Shown piece by piece: positions 31,210 to 40,678 of a stretch of 64,000 nucleotides of DNA (within the stretch, counting starts at the first letter, position 1; each line of letters starts with the position of its first letter). This DNA is from an uncultured Prevotellaceae bacterium (GTDB lineage: Bacteria > Bacteroidota > Bacteroidia > Bacteroidales > Bacteroidaceae): positions 1 to 64,000 of the forward strand of contig CAMJAO010000001.1 in assembly GCA_946403615.1 (NCBI GenBank), written 5' to 3'. Position numbers and translations under genes: made by a program. The notes under the pieces were generated by a model that saw only the letters and a program-made list of their open reading frames with translations, did no database searches and was not told where the DNA came from.

Positions 31210-34026
31210 TTAAACTATTTTTCCGCAAAGATACTTTCCCGTTATACTTTTATCGCATTGAGCAACCTCTTCAGGAGTACCCACGCAAACCACGCCACCA
31301 CCTTTATCTCCACCTTCTGGACCTAAGTCAATCACATGGTCTGCACATTTGATGATGTCTAAATTATGCTCAATGACAATAATAGTATGTCCCCGTTGTA
31401 TCAATTTATCAAAAGCCGTCAGCAGACGTTTGATGTCCTTGAAATGAAGGCCGGTGGTGGGTTCATCAAAAATAAATAGGGTAGGGGTCTGCTTCTCCTG
31501 GCCGATATAATAGGCCAGTTTCACACGTTGGTTTTCACCACCTGAGAGGGTTGAAGAGCTTTGCCCTAACTTGATATAGCCCAATCCTACTTCCTCAAGA
31601 GGTTGCAAACGGTCCACTATCGTTTTCTGTCCGCCCTCACTGAAAAACTCCACCGCTTCGCTGACGGTCATGTCTAATACCTCGGCGATGTTTTTACCAC
31701 GGAATTTCACATCAAGGATGTCACGCTTAAACCGCTGTCCATGACAAGCTTCACATACGAGTTCCAAGTCGGCCATAAACTGCATTTCCACCGTGATGAC
31801 ACCAGCACCCTTACATTCTTCACACCTACCGCCATCCGCATTAAAGGAGAAATACTGCGGGCTGAAACCCAACTGTTTTGACAGGGGTTGCTCGGAGAAT
31901 AATTGACGTATGGCATCAAAAGCCTTCACGTATGTGACAGGATTGGACCTGGTACTTTTTCCAATCGGATTCTGGTCCACAAACTCCACGTGGCCGATGG
32001 CACGCCAATCGCCTTCTATCGACGAATATTCACCTGGCGGGTCGCACACCTCATCAAGATGCCGCTTGAGGGCAGGGTAGAGGATGCCTTTGACAAGCGA
32101 CGATTTCCCGCTACCGCTCACCCCGGTGACAGCCGTGAACACATTCAGCGGGAACACCACATCTATTCCACGAAGGTTGTTCATCCTTGCCCCTTTTAGA
32201 ACGATGGACATGTTCCACGGCCTTCGGGAAGCAGGGACTTCTATGTGTTCTCCTCCGGTTAAGTATTTGAGTGTATGGCTTGCCGGGAACGAGGCCGCTA
32301 CGTCGGGGGTGATGTCCTTTGCTGTACCTTGATAAACGATTTCACCTCCCAAACGTCCCGCATCAGGACCGACATCAATGAGATAATCGGCAGCGCGCAT
32401 CATCTCCTCGTCATGTTCCACAACCATCACCGTATTCCCTAACGATTGTAATTCGCGTAACACTTGAATCAATCGGTCGGTATCACGACTGTGTAACCCG
32501 ATGCTTGGTTCATCTAAGATATAGAGCGAACCGACCAAAGAGCTTCCCAACGAGGTGGTCAGGTTGATGCGTTGGCTTTCTCCGCCGCTCAACGTGTTAG
32601 AGCGTCGATTGAGCGTCAGATAACTAAGTCCCACATTAACAAGAAATTGCAATCTATTCTTGATTTCTATGAGAATACGTTTGGAAACAGCTGTGTCATG
32701 TTCATCGAGCTGAAGTCTGTCAAACCATTCTTTAAGAGCCCATATCGGCATCTCTACCAATTCGGATATGCTTCTTCCGTCAATTTTCACATAGTCGGCT
32801 TCTTTCTTCAATCTTGTTCCATGGCAAACAGGGCATACTGTCTTACCACGGTAGCGGCTCATCATCACACGATACTGAATCTTATACTGGTTTTCCTTGA
32901 CCATTTGGAAAAAAGCGTCGATTGACACCTGGTCGTGTATGTCGCGGTGGCGGTCGGATGGCAAACCATGCCAGAGCCAGTCTTTCTCTGTGCGCGACAA
33001 CTCATAGTAAGGTTTAAAAATGGGGAAATTATCTATCGCCGCCCGGCGGCAAAACTCTTCCTGCCATATCTTCATCTTTTCACCGTGCCAACATTGTACA
33101 CACCCGTCGTAAACACTGAGAGAGGAGTTGGGAATGACCAGTTTCTCGTCTATACCAATCACGCTGCCGAATCCCTCGCACTCGGGGCATGCGCCGGCAG
33201 GCGAATTAAAGGAAAACATATTGTCGTTGGGCTCCTCAAAATGAATGCCGTCTGCTTCGAATCGGGTAGAAAAAGTGTAGGTGATATTAGATGGCAAAAA
33301 CAATAGCCTGCACTCTCCGTCGCCCTCATAAAACGCGGTTTCGGCAGAATCAACTAAGCGCGACAGTGAATCGGGTGCTGCATCGACCGACATGCGGTCC
33401 ACAAGTAGCAAAATGTCGCTTCGATGAATAGAAGAAAGATCTGAGTGTTGCTCAATGAAATCTTCTATGCGGTGATATTCACCTTTATAATATATACGCA
33501 CATAACCTTGCTGAAGCAACATCTGCAGTTGCCGTTCAAGCGTACGGTCATCAGAATCACGTAAGGGAGCCATCACGCAAAACTTTGTGCCTTGTGCAAA
33601 CGATTGCACGCAAGATATGATGTCCTCGGTAGTATGTTTTTTGACCAATTCACCACTGACCGGTGAATATGTTTTGCCGATGCGGGCGAAAAGTAGCCGC
33701 ATATACTCGTAGATTTCAGTCGAGGTGCCGACTGTAGAACGCGGATTACGGCTGATGACTCTTTGTTCGATGGCGATGGCAGGCGGCAGTCCTTTGATAT
33801 AATCGCATTCGGGTTTACTCATTCGTCCCAGAAACTGGCGCGCGTATGAAGACAGACTTTCAACATATCGACGTTGGCCCTCTGCATACAAGGTGTCGAA
33901 TGCCAAAGAGGATTTTCCGCTGCCGCTGACACCAGTTACAACAATCAGCTGATTACGCGGAATGTTGATGTCAATATTTTTAAGATTATTGACTCTGGCG
34001 CCTTTAACTTGTATATAATCGTTCAT
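31210..34026 (-). CDS. uvrA: UvrABC excinuclease subunit A
   Basis: A 938-aa DNA damage-recognition ATPase of nucleotide excision repair, which loads UvrB on damaged DNA. It starts at the ATG at 34026 (MNDYIQVKGARVNNLKNIDI); an upstream TTG in frame is unlikely. It has two ABC ATPase modules: an N-terminal Walker A GVSGSGKSSLAFDTL with UvrA signature LSSYARQFL, and a second Walker A GVSGSGKSSLV in the C-terminal half. ABC signatures LSGGE occur in each half (NTLSGGESQRINL, STLSGGENQRVKL). A zinc module is CEEC...CEAC. The length is normal. It stands alone, with tRNAs downstream and a long AT-rich gap upstream. Confidence 0.97.
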   Translation of the reverse strand: MNDYIQVKGARVNNLKNIDINIPRNQLIVVTGVSGSGKSSLAFDTLYAEGQRRYVESLSSYARQFLGRMSKPECDYIKGLPPAIAIEQRVISRNPRSTVGTSTEIYEYMRLLFARIGKTYSPVSGELVKKHTTEDIISCVQSFAQGTKFCVMAPLRDSDDRTLERQLQMLLQQGYVRIYYKGEYHRIEDFIEQHSDLSSIHRSDILLLVDRMSVDAAPDSLSRLVDSAETAFYEGDGECRLLFLPSNITYTFSTRFEADGIHFEEPNDNMFSFNSPAGACPECEGFGSVIGIDEKLVIPNSSLSVYDGCVQCWHGEKMKIWQEEFCRRAAIDNFPIFKPYYELSRTEKDWLWHGLPSDRHRDIHDQVSIDAFFQMVKENQYKIQYRVMMSRYRGKTVCPVCHGTRLKKEADYVKIDGRSISELVEMPIWALKEWFDRLQLDEHDTAVSKRILIEIKNRLQFLVNVGLSYLTLNRRSNTLSGGESQRINLTTSLGSSLVGSLYILDEPSIGLHSRDTDRLIQVLRELQSLGNTVMVVEHDEEMMRAADYLIDVGPDAGRLGGEIVYQGTAKDITPDVAASFPASHTLKYLTGGEHIEVPASRRPWNMSIVLKGARMNNLRGIDVVFPLNVFTAVTGVSGSGKSSLVKGILYPALKRHLDEVCDPPGEYSSIEGDWRAIGHVEFVDQNPIGKSTRSNPVTYVKAFDAIRQLFSEQPLSKQLGFSPQYFSFNADGGRCEECKGAGVITVEMQFMADLELVCEACHGQRFKRDILDVKFRGKNIAEVLDMTVSEAVEFFSEGGQKTIVDRLQPLEEVGLGYIKLGQSSSTLSGGENQRVKLAYYIGQEKQTPTLFIFDEPTTGLHFKDIKRLLTAFDKLIQRGHTIIVIEHNLDIIKCADHVIDLGPEGGDKGGGVVCVGTPEEVAQCDKSITGKYLCGKIV

Positions 34027-34397
34027 TTTAGCTGAAAAAATCAATTTTCAGCAAAAGTAATCAAAATATGCGATTTATACAAATAATGTGATAAAAAGTT
34101 GAGATGATGAGTAATTGAGCCAAATGTACAAATTCAACATAATCTACATTATGATAAATAGAGTGCAAGATAAATATGAATATTACTCAAAATGAAAATG
34201 ACTAATCCCCTATTTCAAAATAGTCATCTATTATCATCGAGAGAATAAATAATTAAACAACTAATACCGAGAGTCACGAAAAAATATAAAACAATGTAAT
34301 TATTCAATGATTTCTTGATGATACCGGCTTGTTTTTGAAAAAAAACACGTAAATTTGCACAATCAAATCATCAAACTATTTAAAAACATCAACAATT
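34027..34397. promoter_or_regulatory. AT-rich intergenic region between uvrA and fucI
   Basis: There is no gene here. A -7 box TAAATTTG lies at 34350-34357 with a weak TTG element 18 nt upstream, probably the fucI promoter (about 35 nt before the start). Short inverted repeats (CATAAT/ATTATG near 34140; TGACTA/TAGTCA near 34200-34225) could be operator sites for sugar control or for uvrA. This is inferred. Confidence 0.5.
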
Positions 34398-36218
34398 ATG
34401 AGCAAATATCCTAAAATTGGAATTCGTCCGACGATTGACGGTCGCCAAGGCGGCATTCGCGAAGGTCTTGAAGAAAAAACCATGAATTTGGCATTGGCTG
34501 TCAAAAAGCTGATTGAGTCCAACCTCAGAAATGGTGACGGCAGTTTCGTTGAATGTGTCATTAGTAACACAACCATTGGCCGTGTGGGTGAAAGTGCAGC
34601 CTGTGCTGAACAATTTGAACGTGAAGGTGTTGGCTCTACCATAACGGTCACCTCGTGTTGGTGCTATGGTTCTGAGACCATGGACATGAATCCGTACTAT
34701 CCCAAAGCTGTTTGGGGATTTAACGGTACAGAGCGCCCCGGAGCCGTCTATCTGGCCGCCGTGCTTGCAGCTCATGCACAAAAAGGGTTGCCTGCATACG
34801 GCATTTACGGACATGACGTACAAGACTTGGACGACAATACAATACCTGACGATGTGGCAGAGAAAATCCTTCGTTTTGCGCGTGCTGCACAAGCTGTTGC
34901 CACCATGCGTGGAAAGTCTTATCTCTCTATCGGAAACACCTGTATGGGTATTGCAGGTAGTATCGTCAACGCTGACTTCCTGCAGCAGTATCTTGGTATG
35001 CGTACCGAATACGTGTCGTTGGTAGAGATCTTGCGGCGTGTGGATTTTGGTATATACGACAAGGAAGAGTTTGAAAAAGCCATGGCTTGGGTTGAAAAAT
35101 ATTGCAAGCCACAAGAGGGTCATGATTATAATGAAGACCGTCCCCTATTCCCCGGCACACCCATGACTACTTTCAACGGAAAAGGAAAAGGTAAGAATCG
35201 TGAGGAGAAAGATCAGGATTGGGAGTTCACGGTGAAGAATATGATGATTATCCGCGACTTGATGCAGGGCTCAGAGAGGCTGTTGGAAATGGGTTACAAA
35301 GAAGAAGCCATCGGGCATAACGCCATTGCTGCGGGTGTGCAGGGGCAACGCCAATGGACGGACTATAAGCCTAATTTTGATTTCCCCGAGTCGATGATGT
35401 GTACTTCGTTTGACTGGAACGGCCCTCGTGAGGCCAACATCCTTGCCACAGAAAATGATTTTCTCAATGGCATGTCGATGCTTTTTGGCCATCTGTTGAC
35501 CAATAAAGGCGTTATGTTCTCTGACATTCGCACCTATTGGAGTCCCGAAGCGGTTGAGCGTGTTGCTGGCAAACGTCCTGAGGGTGCTGCCGCTGGCGGT
35601 TTTATTCATCTTATCAATAGTGGTGCCACCACGCTTGATGCCACAGGCGCTATGAGCGATGAGGCAGGAAATCCCACCATCAAAGCGCATTGGGAGATGA
35701 ATGAAGAGGACATGGAAGCTTGTCTCAAAGCGACTAATTGGATGCCTGCCGACCGTGATTATTTCCGTGGTGGCGGTTATTCATCGCATTTCCTCACCCG
35801 TGGCGGCATGCCGATGACCATGTTGCGCATCAATCTGGTTCAAGGTCTCGGCCCTGTGCTGCAATTGGCTGAAGGCTGGACGGTTGAACTCGACCCGAAG
35901 ACTAATGACATCTTAGACAAACGCACAGATCCGACATGGCCCACCACATGGTTTGTGCCACGTTTAGACCCCACCAAAGACGCGTTCAAAGACGTCTATT
36001 CTGTAATGAACAACTGGGGAGCCAATCACGGAGCTATCTGCTATGGTCATGTGGGTGCAGACTTAATTACGCTGGCCTCTATGCTTCGCATACCCGTGTG
36101 CATGCACAATATTGCCGACAAGGATATATTCCGTCCTGCGGCATGGAACGCCTTTGGGATGGACAAGGAAGGTGCAGACTACAGAGCCTGTCAGAATTTC
36201 GGTCCTGTCTATCGATAG
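34398..36218 (+). CDS. fucI: L-fucose isomerase
   Basis: A 606-aa ketol isomerase converting L-fucose to L-fuculose, also acting on D-arabinose. The start MSKYPKIGIRPTIDGRQGGIREGLEE is characteristic. Active-site and Mn-binding residues are present: Glu352 (ATENDF), Asp376 (FSDIR) and His544 (NNWGANHGA), matching Glu337, Asp361 and His528 of the E. coli enzyme. The length is close to the usual 590. No other fucose genes are adjacent, so kinase and aldolase would be elsewhere or the enzyme may serve another aldose. A bidirectional terminator follows. Confidence 0.95.
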   Translation: MSKYPKIGIRPTIDGRQGGIREGLEEKTMNLALAVKKLIESNLRNGDGSFVECVISNTTIGRVGESAACAEQFEREGVGSTITVTSCWCYGSETMDMNPYYPKAVWGFNGTERPGAVYLAAVLAAHAQKGLPAYGIYGHDVQDLDDNTIPDDVAEKILRFARAAQAVATMRGKSYLSIGNTCMGIAGSIVNADFLQQYLGMRTEYVSLVEILRRVDFGIYDKEEFEKAMAWVEKYCKPQEGHDYNEDRPLFPGTPMTTFNGKGKGKNREEKDQDWEFTVKNMMIIRDLMQGSERLLEMGYKEEAIGHNAIAAGVQGQRQWTDYKPNFDFPESMMCTSFDWNGPREANILATENDFLNGMSMLFGHLLTNKGVMFSDIRTYWSPEAVERVAGKRPEGAAAGGFIHLINSGATTLDATGAMSDEAGNPTIKAHWEMNEEDMEACLKATNWMPADRDYFRGGGYSSHFLTRGGMPMTMLRINLVQGLGPVLQLAEGWTVELDPKTNDILDKRTDPTWPTTWFVPRLDPTKDAFKDVYSVMNNWGANHGAICYGHVGADLITLASMLRIPVCMHNIADKDIFRPAAWNAFGMDKEGADYRACQNFGPVYR

Positions 36219-36270
36219 ACACCACTCCCCTACTCCATCCACATTGCCGGTGTTCTGTCGAAGGCATCGC

Positions 36271-36317
36271 GAATCAAAAAAGGTACATCCCACGAAGGAT
36301 GTACCTTTTTTTGATTC
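36271..36317. terminator. Bidirectional terminator between fucI and mutB
   Basis: An almost perfect 20-bp inverted repeat (GAATC...GGTACATCC / GGATGTACC...GATTC) with six A on the left and seven T on the right of the stem core. It serves the converging fucI (plus) and mutB (minus) transcripts. Confidence 0.9.
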
Positions 36318-36386
36318 GTATAAGCTTGTTTCAAATTTCTGTTAGTCAATCAGTTAGAATTGAAACGAGCATCAGTTTGTTGAAGT

Positions 36387-38552
36387 TTATTCCTCGTCAA
36401 GAAGAATCTTCATCATTTCACAAGCTGCCTTGGCTACAGATGTGCCGGGACCGAAGATAGCTGCTACACCAGCCTTGTACAAGAAATCGTAATCCTGTGC
36501 AGGAATGACACCACCAGCGATTACCATGATATCTTCGCGGCCCAACTTCTTCAGTTCTTCTATCAACTGCGGGATGAGCGTCTTATGACCGGCAGCCAAC
36601 GACGAAGCACCAACGATATGAACATCGTTCTCGACCGCCTCACGTGCAGCCTCAGCAGGAGTTTGGAACAAGGGACCCATATCCACGTCAAAACCACAGT
36701 CGGCATAACCGGTGGCAACCACCTTGGCACCACGGTCATGACCATCCTGCCCCATCTTCGCAACGAAGATACGCGGACGACGACCCTCACGTTTCGCAAA
36801 TTTCTCGGTCAACTCACAAGCTTTCTCAAAGTCGGAGTCGTTTTTACTTTCACTGCTATACACACCAGAAATGGTTCTAATGACTGCTTTATATCTGCCA
36901 ACGATTTCCTCGCAAGCATCGGATATCTCACCGAGGGTACAGCGCAGCTGTGCCGCTTTGACGGCGAGTGCCAAGAGGTTCTTCTCAGATTTCTTACCTT
37001 CGCTAAACTCACGCACACACTCCGTAATCTCTTTCAATGCAGCTTGACAAGCGGCCTCGTCGCGGGCACTGCGTACCTGAGCGAGACTCTCCTCCTGCTG
37101 TTTACGTACGGCTGTGTTGTCAACCTCGAGGATATCAATCGGATCCTCATGGTCCAAACGGTACTTGTTCGTACCCACAATCGTCTGAACGCCTGAGTCG
37201 ATACGGGCTTGAGTACGAGCGGCAGCCTCTTCGATACGCATCTTGGGCAGACCTGTCTCAATAGCCTTGGCCATGCCACCGAGTTTCTCGATTTCCTGAA
37301 TGTGTTCCCATGCCTTGTGCACCAACTCATTGGTCAGCGTCTCCACATAGTAGGAACCGGCCCACGGGTCGATTTGTTTGCATACCTTCGTTTCGTTTTG
37401 GATGTAAATCTGCGTGTTACGTGCAATACGCGCGGAGAAGTCGGTCGGCAATGCGATGGCCTCGTCAAGGGCATTGGTGTGGAGTGACTGGGTATGACCC
37501 AGCACGGCAGCCATGGCCTCGATACAGGTACGTCCTACATTATTAAACGGGTCTTGCTCTGTGAGCGACCATCCTGAAGTCTGTGAGTGTGTACGCAATG
37601 CCAATGATTTGGGATTGGTGGCACCGAAACTCTTCACAATCTTAGCCCACAACAGACGACCGGCACGCATCTTCGCAATCTCCATGAAGTGGTTCATGCC
37701 GATAGCCCAGAAGAATGACAGACGCGGAGCGAAAGCATCCACAGGGATTCCGGCGTTGACACCAGTGCGCAGATAGTCCATACCATCGGCCAGCGTATAT
37801 GCCAATTCAATATCAGCTGTAGCACCCGCCTCCTGCATGTGATAGCCGGAGATTGAGATGGAGTTGAACTTCGGCATGTTCTGAGAGGTATATTCGAAGA
37901 TGTCGGCGATAATCTTCATCGAGAATGCTGGCGGATAGATGTAGGTATTACGCACCATAAACTCTTTGAGGATATCGTTCTGGATGGTTCCAGCCATCTC
38001 TTCAAGTTTAGCCCCTTGCTCCAAACCGGCAACGATGTAGAACGCCAGGATGGGCAGCACAGCACCATTCATGGTCATTGACACCGACATCTTGTTCAAA
38101 GGAATGCCGGCGAACAACACCTTCATGTTCTCTTCATTACAGATAGAAACACCAGCCTTACCCACATCGCCAACAACACGGGCGTTATCTGGGTCGTAAC
38201 CACGGTGTGTGGGCAGGTCAAAAGCGACCGAAAGTCCTTTCTGACCAGAAGCCAGATTACGCCGGTAGAAAGCGTTGGACTCTTCGGCGGTGGAGAAACC
38301 GGCATACTGGCGGATGGTCCAAGGGCGGAAAGGATACATCATAGAATACGGTCCGCGAAGGTATGGGGGGATACCAGCGGTATAGTCAAGATGCTCCATT
38401 CCCTCCAAGTCTTCCTTGGTATATACGGGGCGCACCTCAATATGCTCAGGTGTTTTCCAATTAGGCTTGATACCGTTAGCCTCAATCCATTCTGTGCCAT
38501 TAACGGGATGAATCCCGGCATATATGTCAATATCTTTAAAATTCTTTCTCAT
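36387..38552 (-). CDS. mutB: Methylmalonyl-CoA mutase large (catalytic) subunit
   Basis: A 721-aa B12-dependent enzyme that interconverts succinyl-CoA and (R)-methylmalonyl-CoA in propionate formation. The N-terminal TIM barrel has the substrate-binding segments (e.g. TIRQYAGFSTAEESNAFYRRN, GLSVAFDLPTHRGYD). The C-terminal B12 domain has the DxHxxG motif GQDGHDRG, with cobalt-ligand His605. The length is normal. It follows mutA with a 24-nt gap in one operon. The opposite strand upstream carries decarboxylase subunits for the next step of the same pathway. Confidence 0.96.
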   Translation of the reverse strand: MRKNFKDIDIYAGIHPVNGTEWIEANGIKPNWKTPEHIEVRPVYTKEDLEGMEHLDYTAGIPPYLRGPYSMMYPFRPWTIRQYAGFSTAEESNAFYRRNLASGQKGLSVAFDLPTHRGYDPDNARVVGDVGKAGVSICNEENMKVLFAGIPLNKMSVSMTMNGAVLPILAFYIVAGLEQGAKLEEMAGTIQNDILKEFMVRNTYIYPPAFSMKIIADIFEYTSQNMPKFNSISISGYHMQEAGATADIELAYTLADGMDYLRTGVNAGIPVDAFAPRLSFFWAIGMNHFMEIAKMRAGRLLWAKIVKSFGATNPKSLALRTHSQTSGWSLTEQDPFNNVGRTCIEAMAAVLGHTQSLHTNALDEAIALPTDFSARIARNTQIYIQNETKVCKQIDPWAGSYYVETLTNELVHKAWEHIQEIEKLGGMAKAIETGLPKMRIEEAAARTQARIDSGVQTIVGTNKYRLDHEDPIDILEVDNTAVRKQQEESLAQVRSARDEAACQAALKEITECVREFSEGKKSEKNLLALAVKAAQLRCTLGEISDACEEIVGRYKAVIRTISGVYSSESKNDSDFEKACELTEKFAKREGRRPRIFVAKMGQDGHDRGAKVVATGYADCGFDVDMGPLFQTPAEAAREAVENDVHIVGASSLAAGHKTLIPQLIEELKKLGREDIMVIAGGVIPAQDYDFLYKAGVAAIFGPGTSVAKAACEMMKILLDEE

Positions 38553-38576
38553 GACTGTGATTTGTTACTGACGACA

Positions 38577-40427
38577 TTAAATACCTAATTTCTGATTATA
38601 CTCCTTGAGCGTTTCAAGAACATTGCAACGTACATGGACAAAATTCTCAATACCGGCAGCTTTCAGGTCTTCCATGCAGGCGGGAGCACCAGCCACGACA
38701 AACATAGCACGGCCATTAAGATATTTGAAAGCCGGAATGGCATATTCTGCATATTCATCGTCACTGGAACAAATGACGACGATATCGGCTCCTGCCTCTA
38801 ATGCTGCGTCAACACCTTCTTCAACAGTCTTGAAGCCTAAATTGTCTATGACTTTATACCCGGCACAAGCAAGGAAGTTGCATGAGAATTGCGCACGAGC
38901 CTGACGCATCGCCAGATTACCGATGGTAAGCATAAAGGCGACAGGTGTCTTGGCATTCTCGGTATGGATACGCAAATCTTCGAAATCGGCAGCCAGACGG
39001 GTGCTCTCCACGCTTTTGAATGCAGGTTCTTCAGCTTGTCCGCAAGCGCATTTCGCATCTAAAGCACGTTTGCCATCAGATTTCTCTGTGAAATTGGGGA
39101 ACTGGTTGGTGCCCAGCAAGAACTCTTTGCGTTTGGCGGCATCACCATGGCGTTTCACGTTGGTGGCATTGATGTCATCCTGAACGGTGCCAGCCTTCAC
39201 AGAAGCCAGGAATCCGCCTTCGTCTTCCACTTTCAAGAAGATTTTCCATCCCTCTTGAGCAAGACTGTCGGTCAGGTGCTCGATATAATATGAGCCGGCA
39301 CCCGCGTCAACGATCTGAGCGAAATGACTCTCTTCTTTCAGCAACAACTGCTGGTTGCGTGCGATACGCTCAGAAAAATCCGTCGGTTCCTCGTAGGGAG
39401 CATCGAACGGTGTAACAACCATCGAGTGTACACCAGCCAAGGCTGCACTCATCGCTTCGGTCTGGCTGCGCAAGAGATTGACATAACTGTCAAAAATGGT
39501 CTGGTTGTATTTCGATGTGGTGGCATTGACAATCATTTTGCATGAATTGTCGTCTTTGGGTTCATACTGCTTGACAATCTGAGCCCACAATAGACGAGCG
39601 GCACGGAATTTTGCCAGTTCCATGAAATAGTTCTCCGACACGCCCATGTTGAATTTGATTTTACTGGCAGCCAAATCCACATCAACGCCGGCCTCGGTCA
39701 GTTGTTGCAAGTATTCATTACCCCAAGCCAAGGCATATCCTAATTCCTGTACGATATACGCACCGGCATTATTCAATGCTTCTGAATTGACGGAGATACA
39801 TCTGAAATTGGGATAGTTGGCCAACACCTTGATCAATTCAGGTGCTACGGCGAGCAGACCCGTCGCATCCTTCCCTTTCATGACCATTTTCTCGATGGGG
39901 TCGAAATCGATAGAACCGACGACTTTCTCCTTGTCGTATCCCTTTTCCTCGAAATAAGCGACGAGAATCTCTGCCAATTCTACAGAATGCCTCTTGCACG
40001 TATTAAAATTCACCTCTATAATATCACAATAGATTTGATCAAGAAGTGTACGTACAAATTCGGCGCTTACCTTGTCACCGGGAATCGTAAAACCAAGAGA
40101 GTCAATGCCCCTGTTGAGAATGTCAAGAGCCTTTTTGTTTGCCTCAGCTGCATTAGATGCAAAAATGTTCTGTCTGATATACCAGATGTTGTTGTCCTTG
40201 TGGTTTCCTCTGACGAATGGAAATTCACCGGGAAGAGCATCAGGTGTCTTCAGTTTCAAAACATCCTCGCGCCGATAGAACGGCTGCACATTAAAACCTT
40301 CGTTTGTTCTCCAAACAAGTTTCTTGTTAAAGTCAGCACCTTTCAAATCAACTTGAATCTTATCAAGCCATTCTTGAGTTGTCGGTGCAGGAAACTCGCT
40401 GAAGAGTTTTTCCTTGTTGTTTGACAT
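38577..40427 (-). CDS. mutA: Methylmalonyl-CoA mutase small subunit
   Basis: A 616-aa partner of MutB. It resembles the catalytic subunit but without a functional B12 site: the expected DxHxxG is missing in the C-terminal domain (VVICSSDDEYAEYAIP...). It starts at the ATG at 40427 (MSNNKEKLFSEFPAPTTQEW); a longer frame to 40520 adds a spurious hydrophobic stretch. Conserved-like segments include AGAGSYYIEHLTDSLAQEGWK. It forms a heterodimer with MutB. The gene is first in the mutAB operon and divergent from the transporter at 40679. Confidence 0.93.
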   Translation of the reverse strand: MSNNKEKLFSEFPAPTTQEWLDKIQVDLKGADFNKKLVWRTNEGFNVQPFYRREDVLKLKTPDALPGEFPFVRGNHKDNNIWYIRQNIFASNAAEANKKALDILNRGIDSLGFTIPGDKVSAEFVRTLLDQIYCDIIEVNFNTCKRHSVELAEILVAYFEEKGYDKEKVVGSIDFDPIEKMVMKGKDATGLLAVAPELIKVLANYPNFRCISVNSEALNNAGAYIVQELGYALAWGNEYLQQLTEAGVDVDLAASKIKFNMGVSENYFMELAKFRAARLLWAQIVKQYEPKDDNSCKMIVNATTSKYNQTIFDSYVNLLRSQTEAMSAALAGVHSMVVTPFDAPYEEPTDFSERIARNQQLLLKEESHFAQIVDAGAGSYYIEHLTDSLAQEGWKIFLKVEDEGGFLASVKAGTVQDDINATNVKRHGDAAKRKEFLLGTNQFPNFTEKSDGKRALDAKCACGQAEEPAFKSVESTRLAADFEDLRIHTENAKTPVAFMLTIGNLAMRQARAQFSCNFLACAGYKVIDNLGFKTVEEGVDAALEAGADIVVICSSDDEYAEYAIPAFKYLNGRAMFVVAGAPACMEDLKAAGIENFVHVRCNVLETLKEYNQKLGI

Positions 40428-40626
40428 AGTGTTATTATATAAGTAGTAAAATATAAATCGGCCAAAGAAGGCAATTGACATCAGCAACATGCACAACTGC
40501 ACAGTCATTTGAAAGTGCAAAAATAATGGTTTTTCCTGACATTAGAAAATAATTGAGGGTAAATTATTCTTAAAACGTAAAAAAAACAAAAACTTTATGC
40601 TCACATCAAAAAAAAGTGTGCAAAAA

Positions 40627-40658
40627 TTAGTCTATGCGCACATTTTTGAGTAATTTTG
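40627..40658 (+). promoter_or_regulatory. Promoter of the transporter-decarboxylase operon
   Basis: TAATTTTG at 40651-40658 with TTAG 20 nt upstream (40627-40630). An inverted repeat TGTGC...GCACA (about 40617-40642) overlaps it and could be an operator. The ATG is at 40679. Confidence 0.6.
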
Positions 40659-40678
40659 CAACCAATTTTTAGTATGTC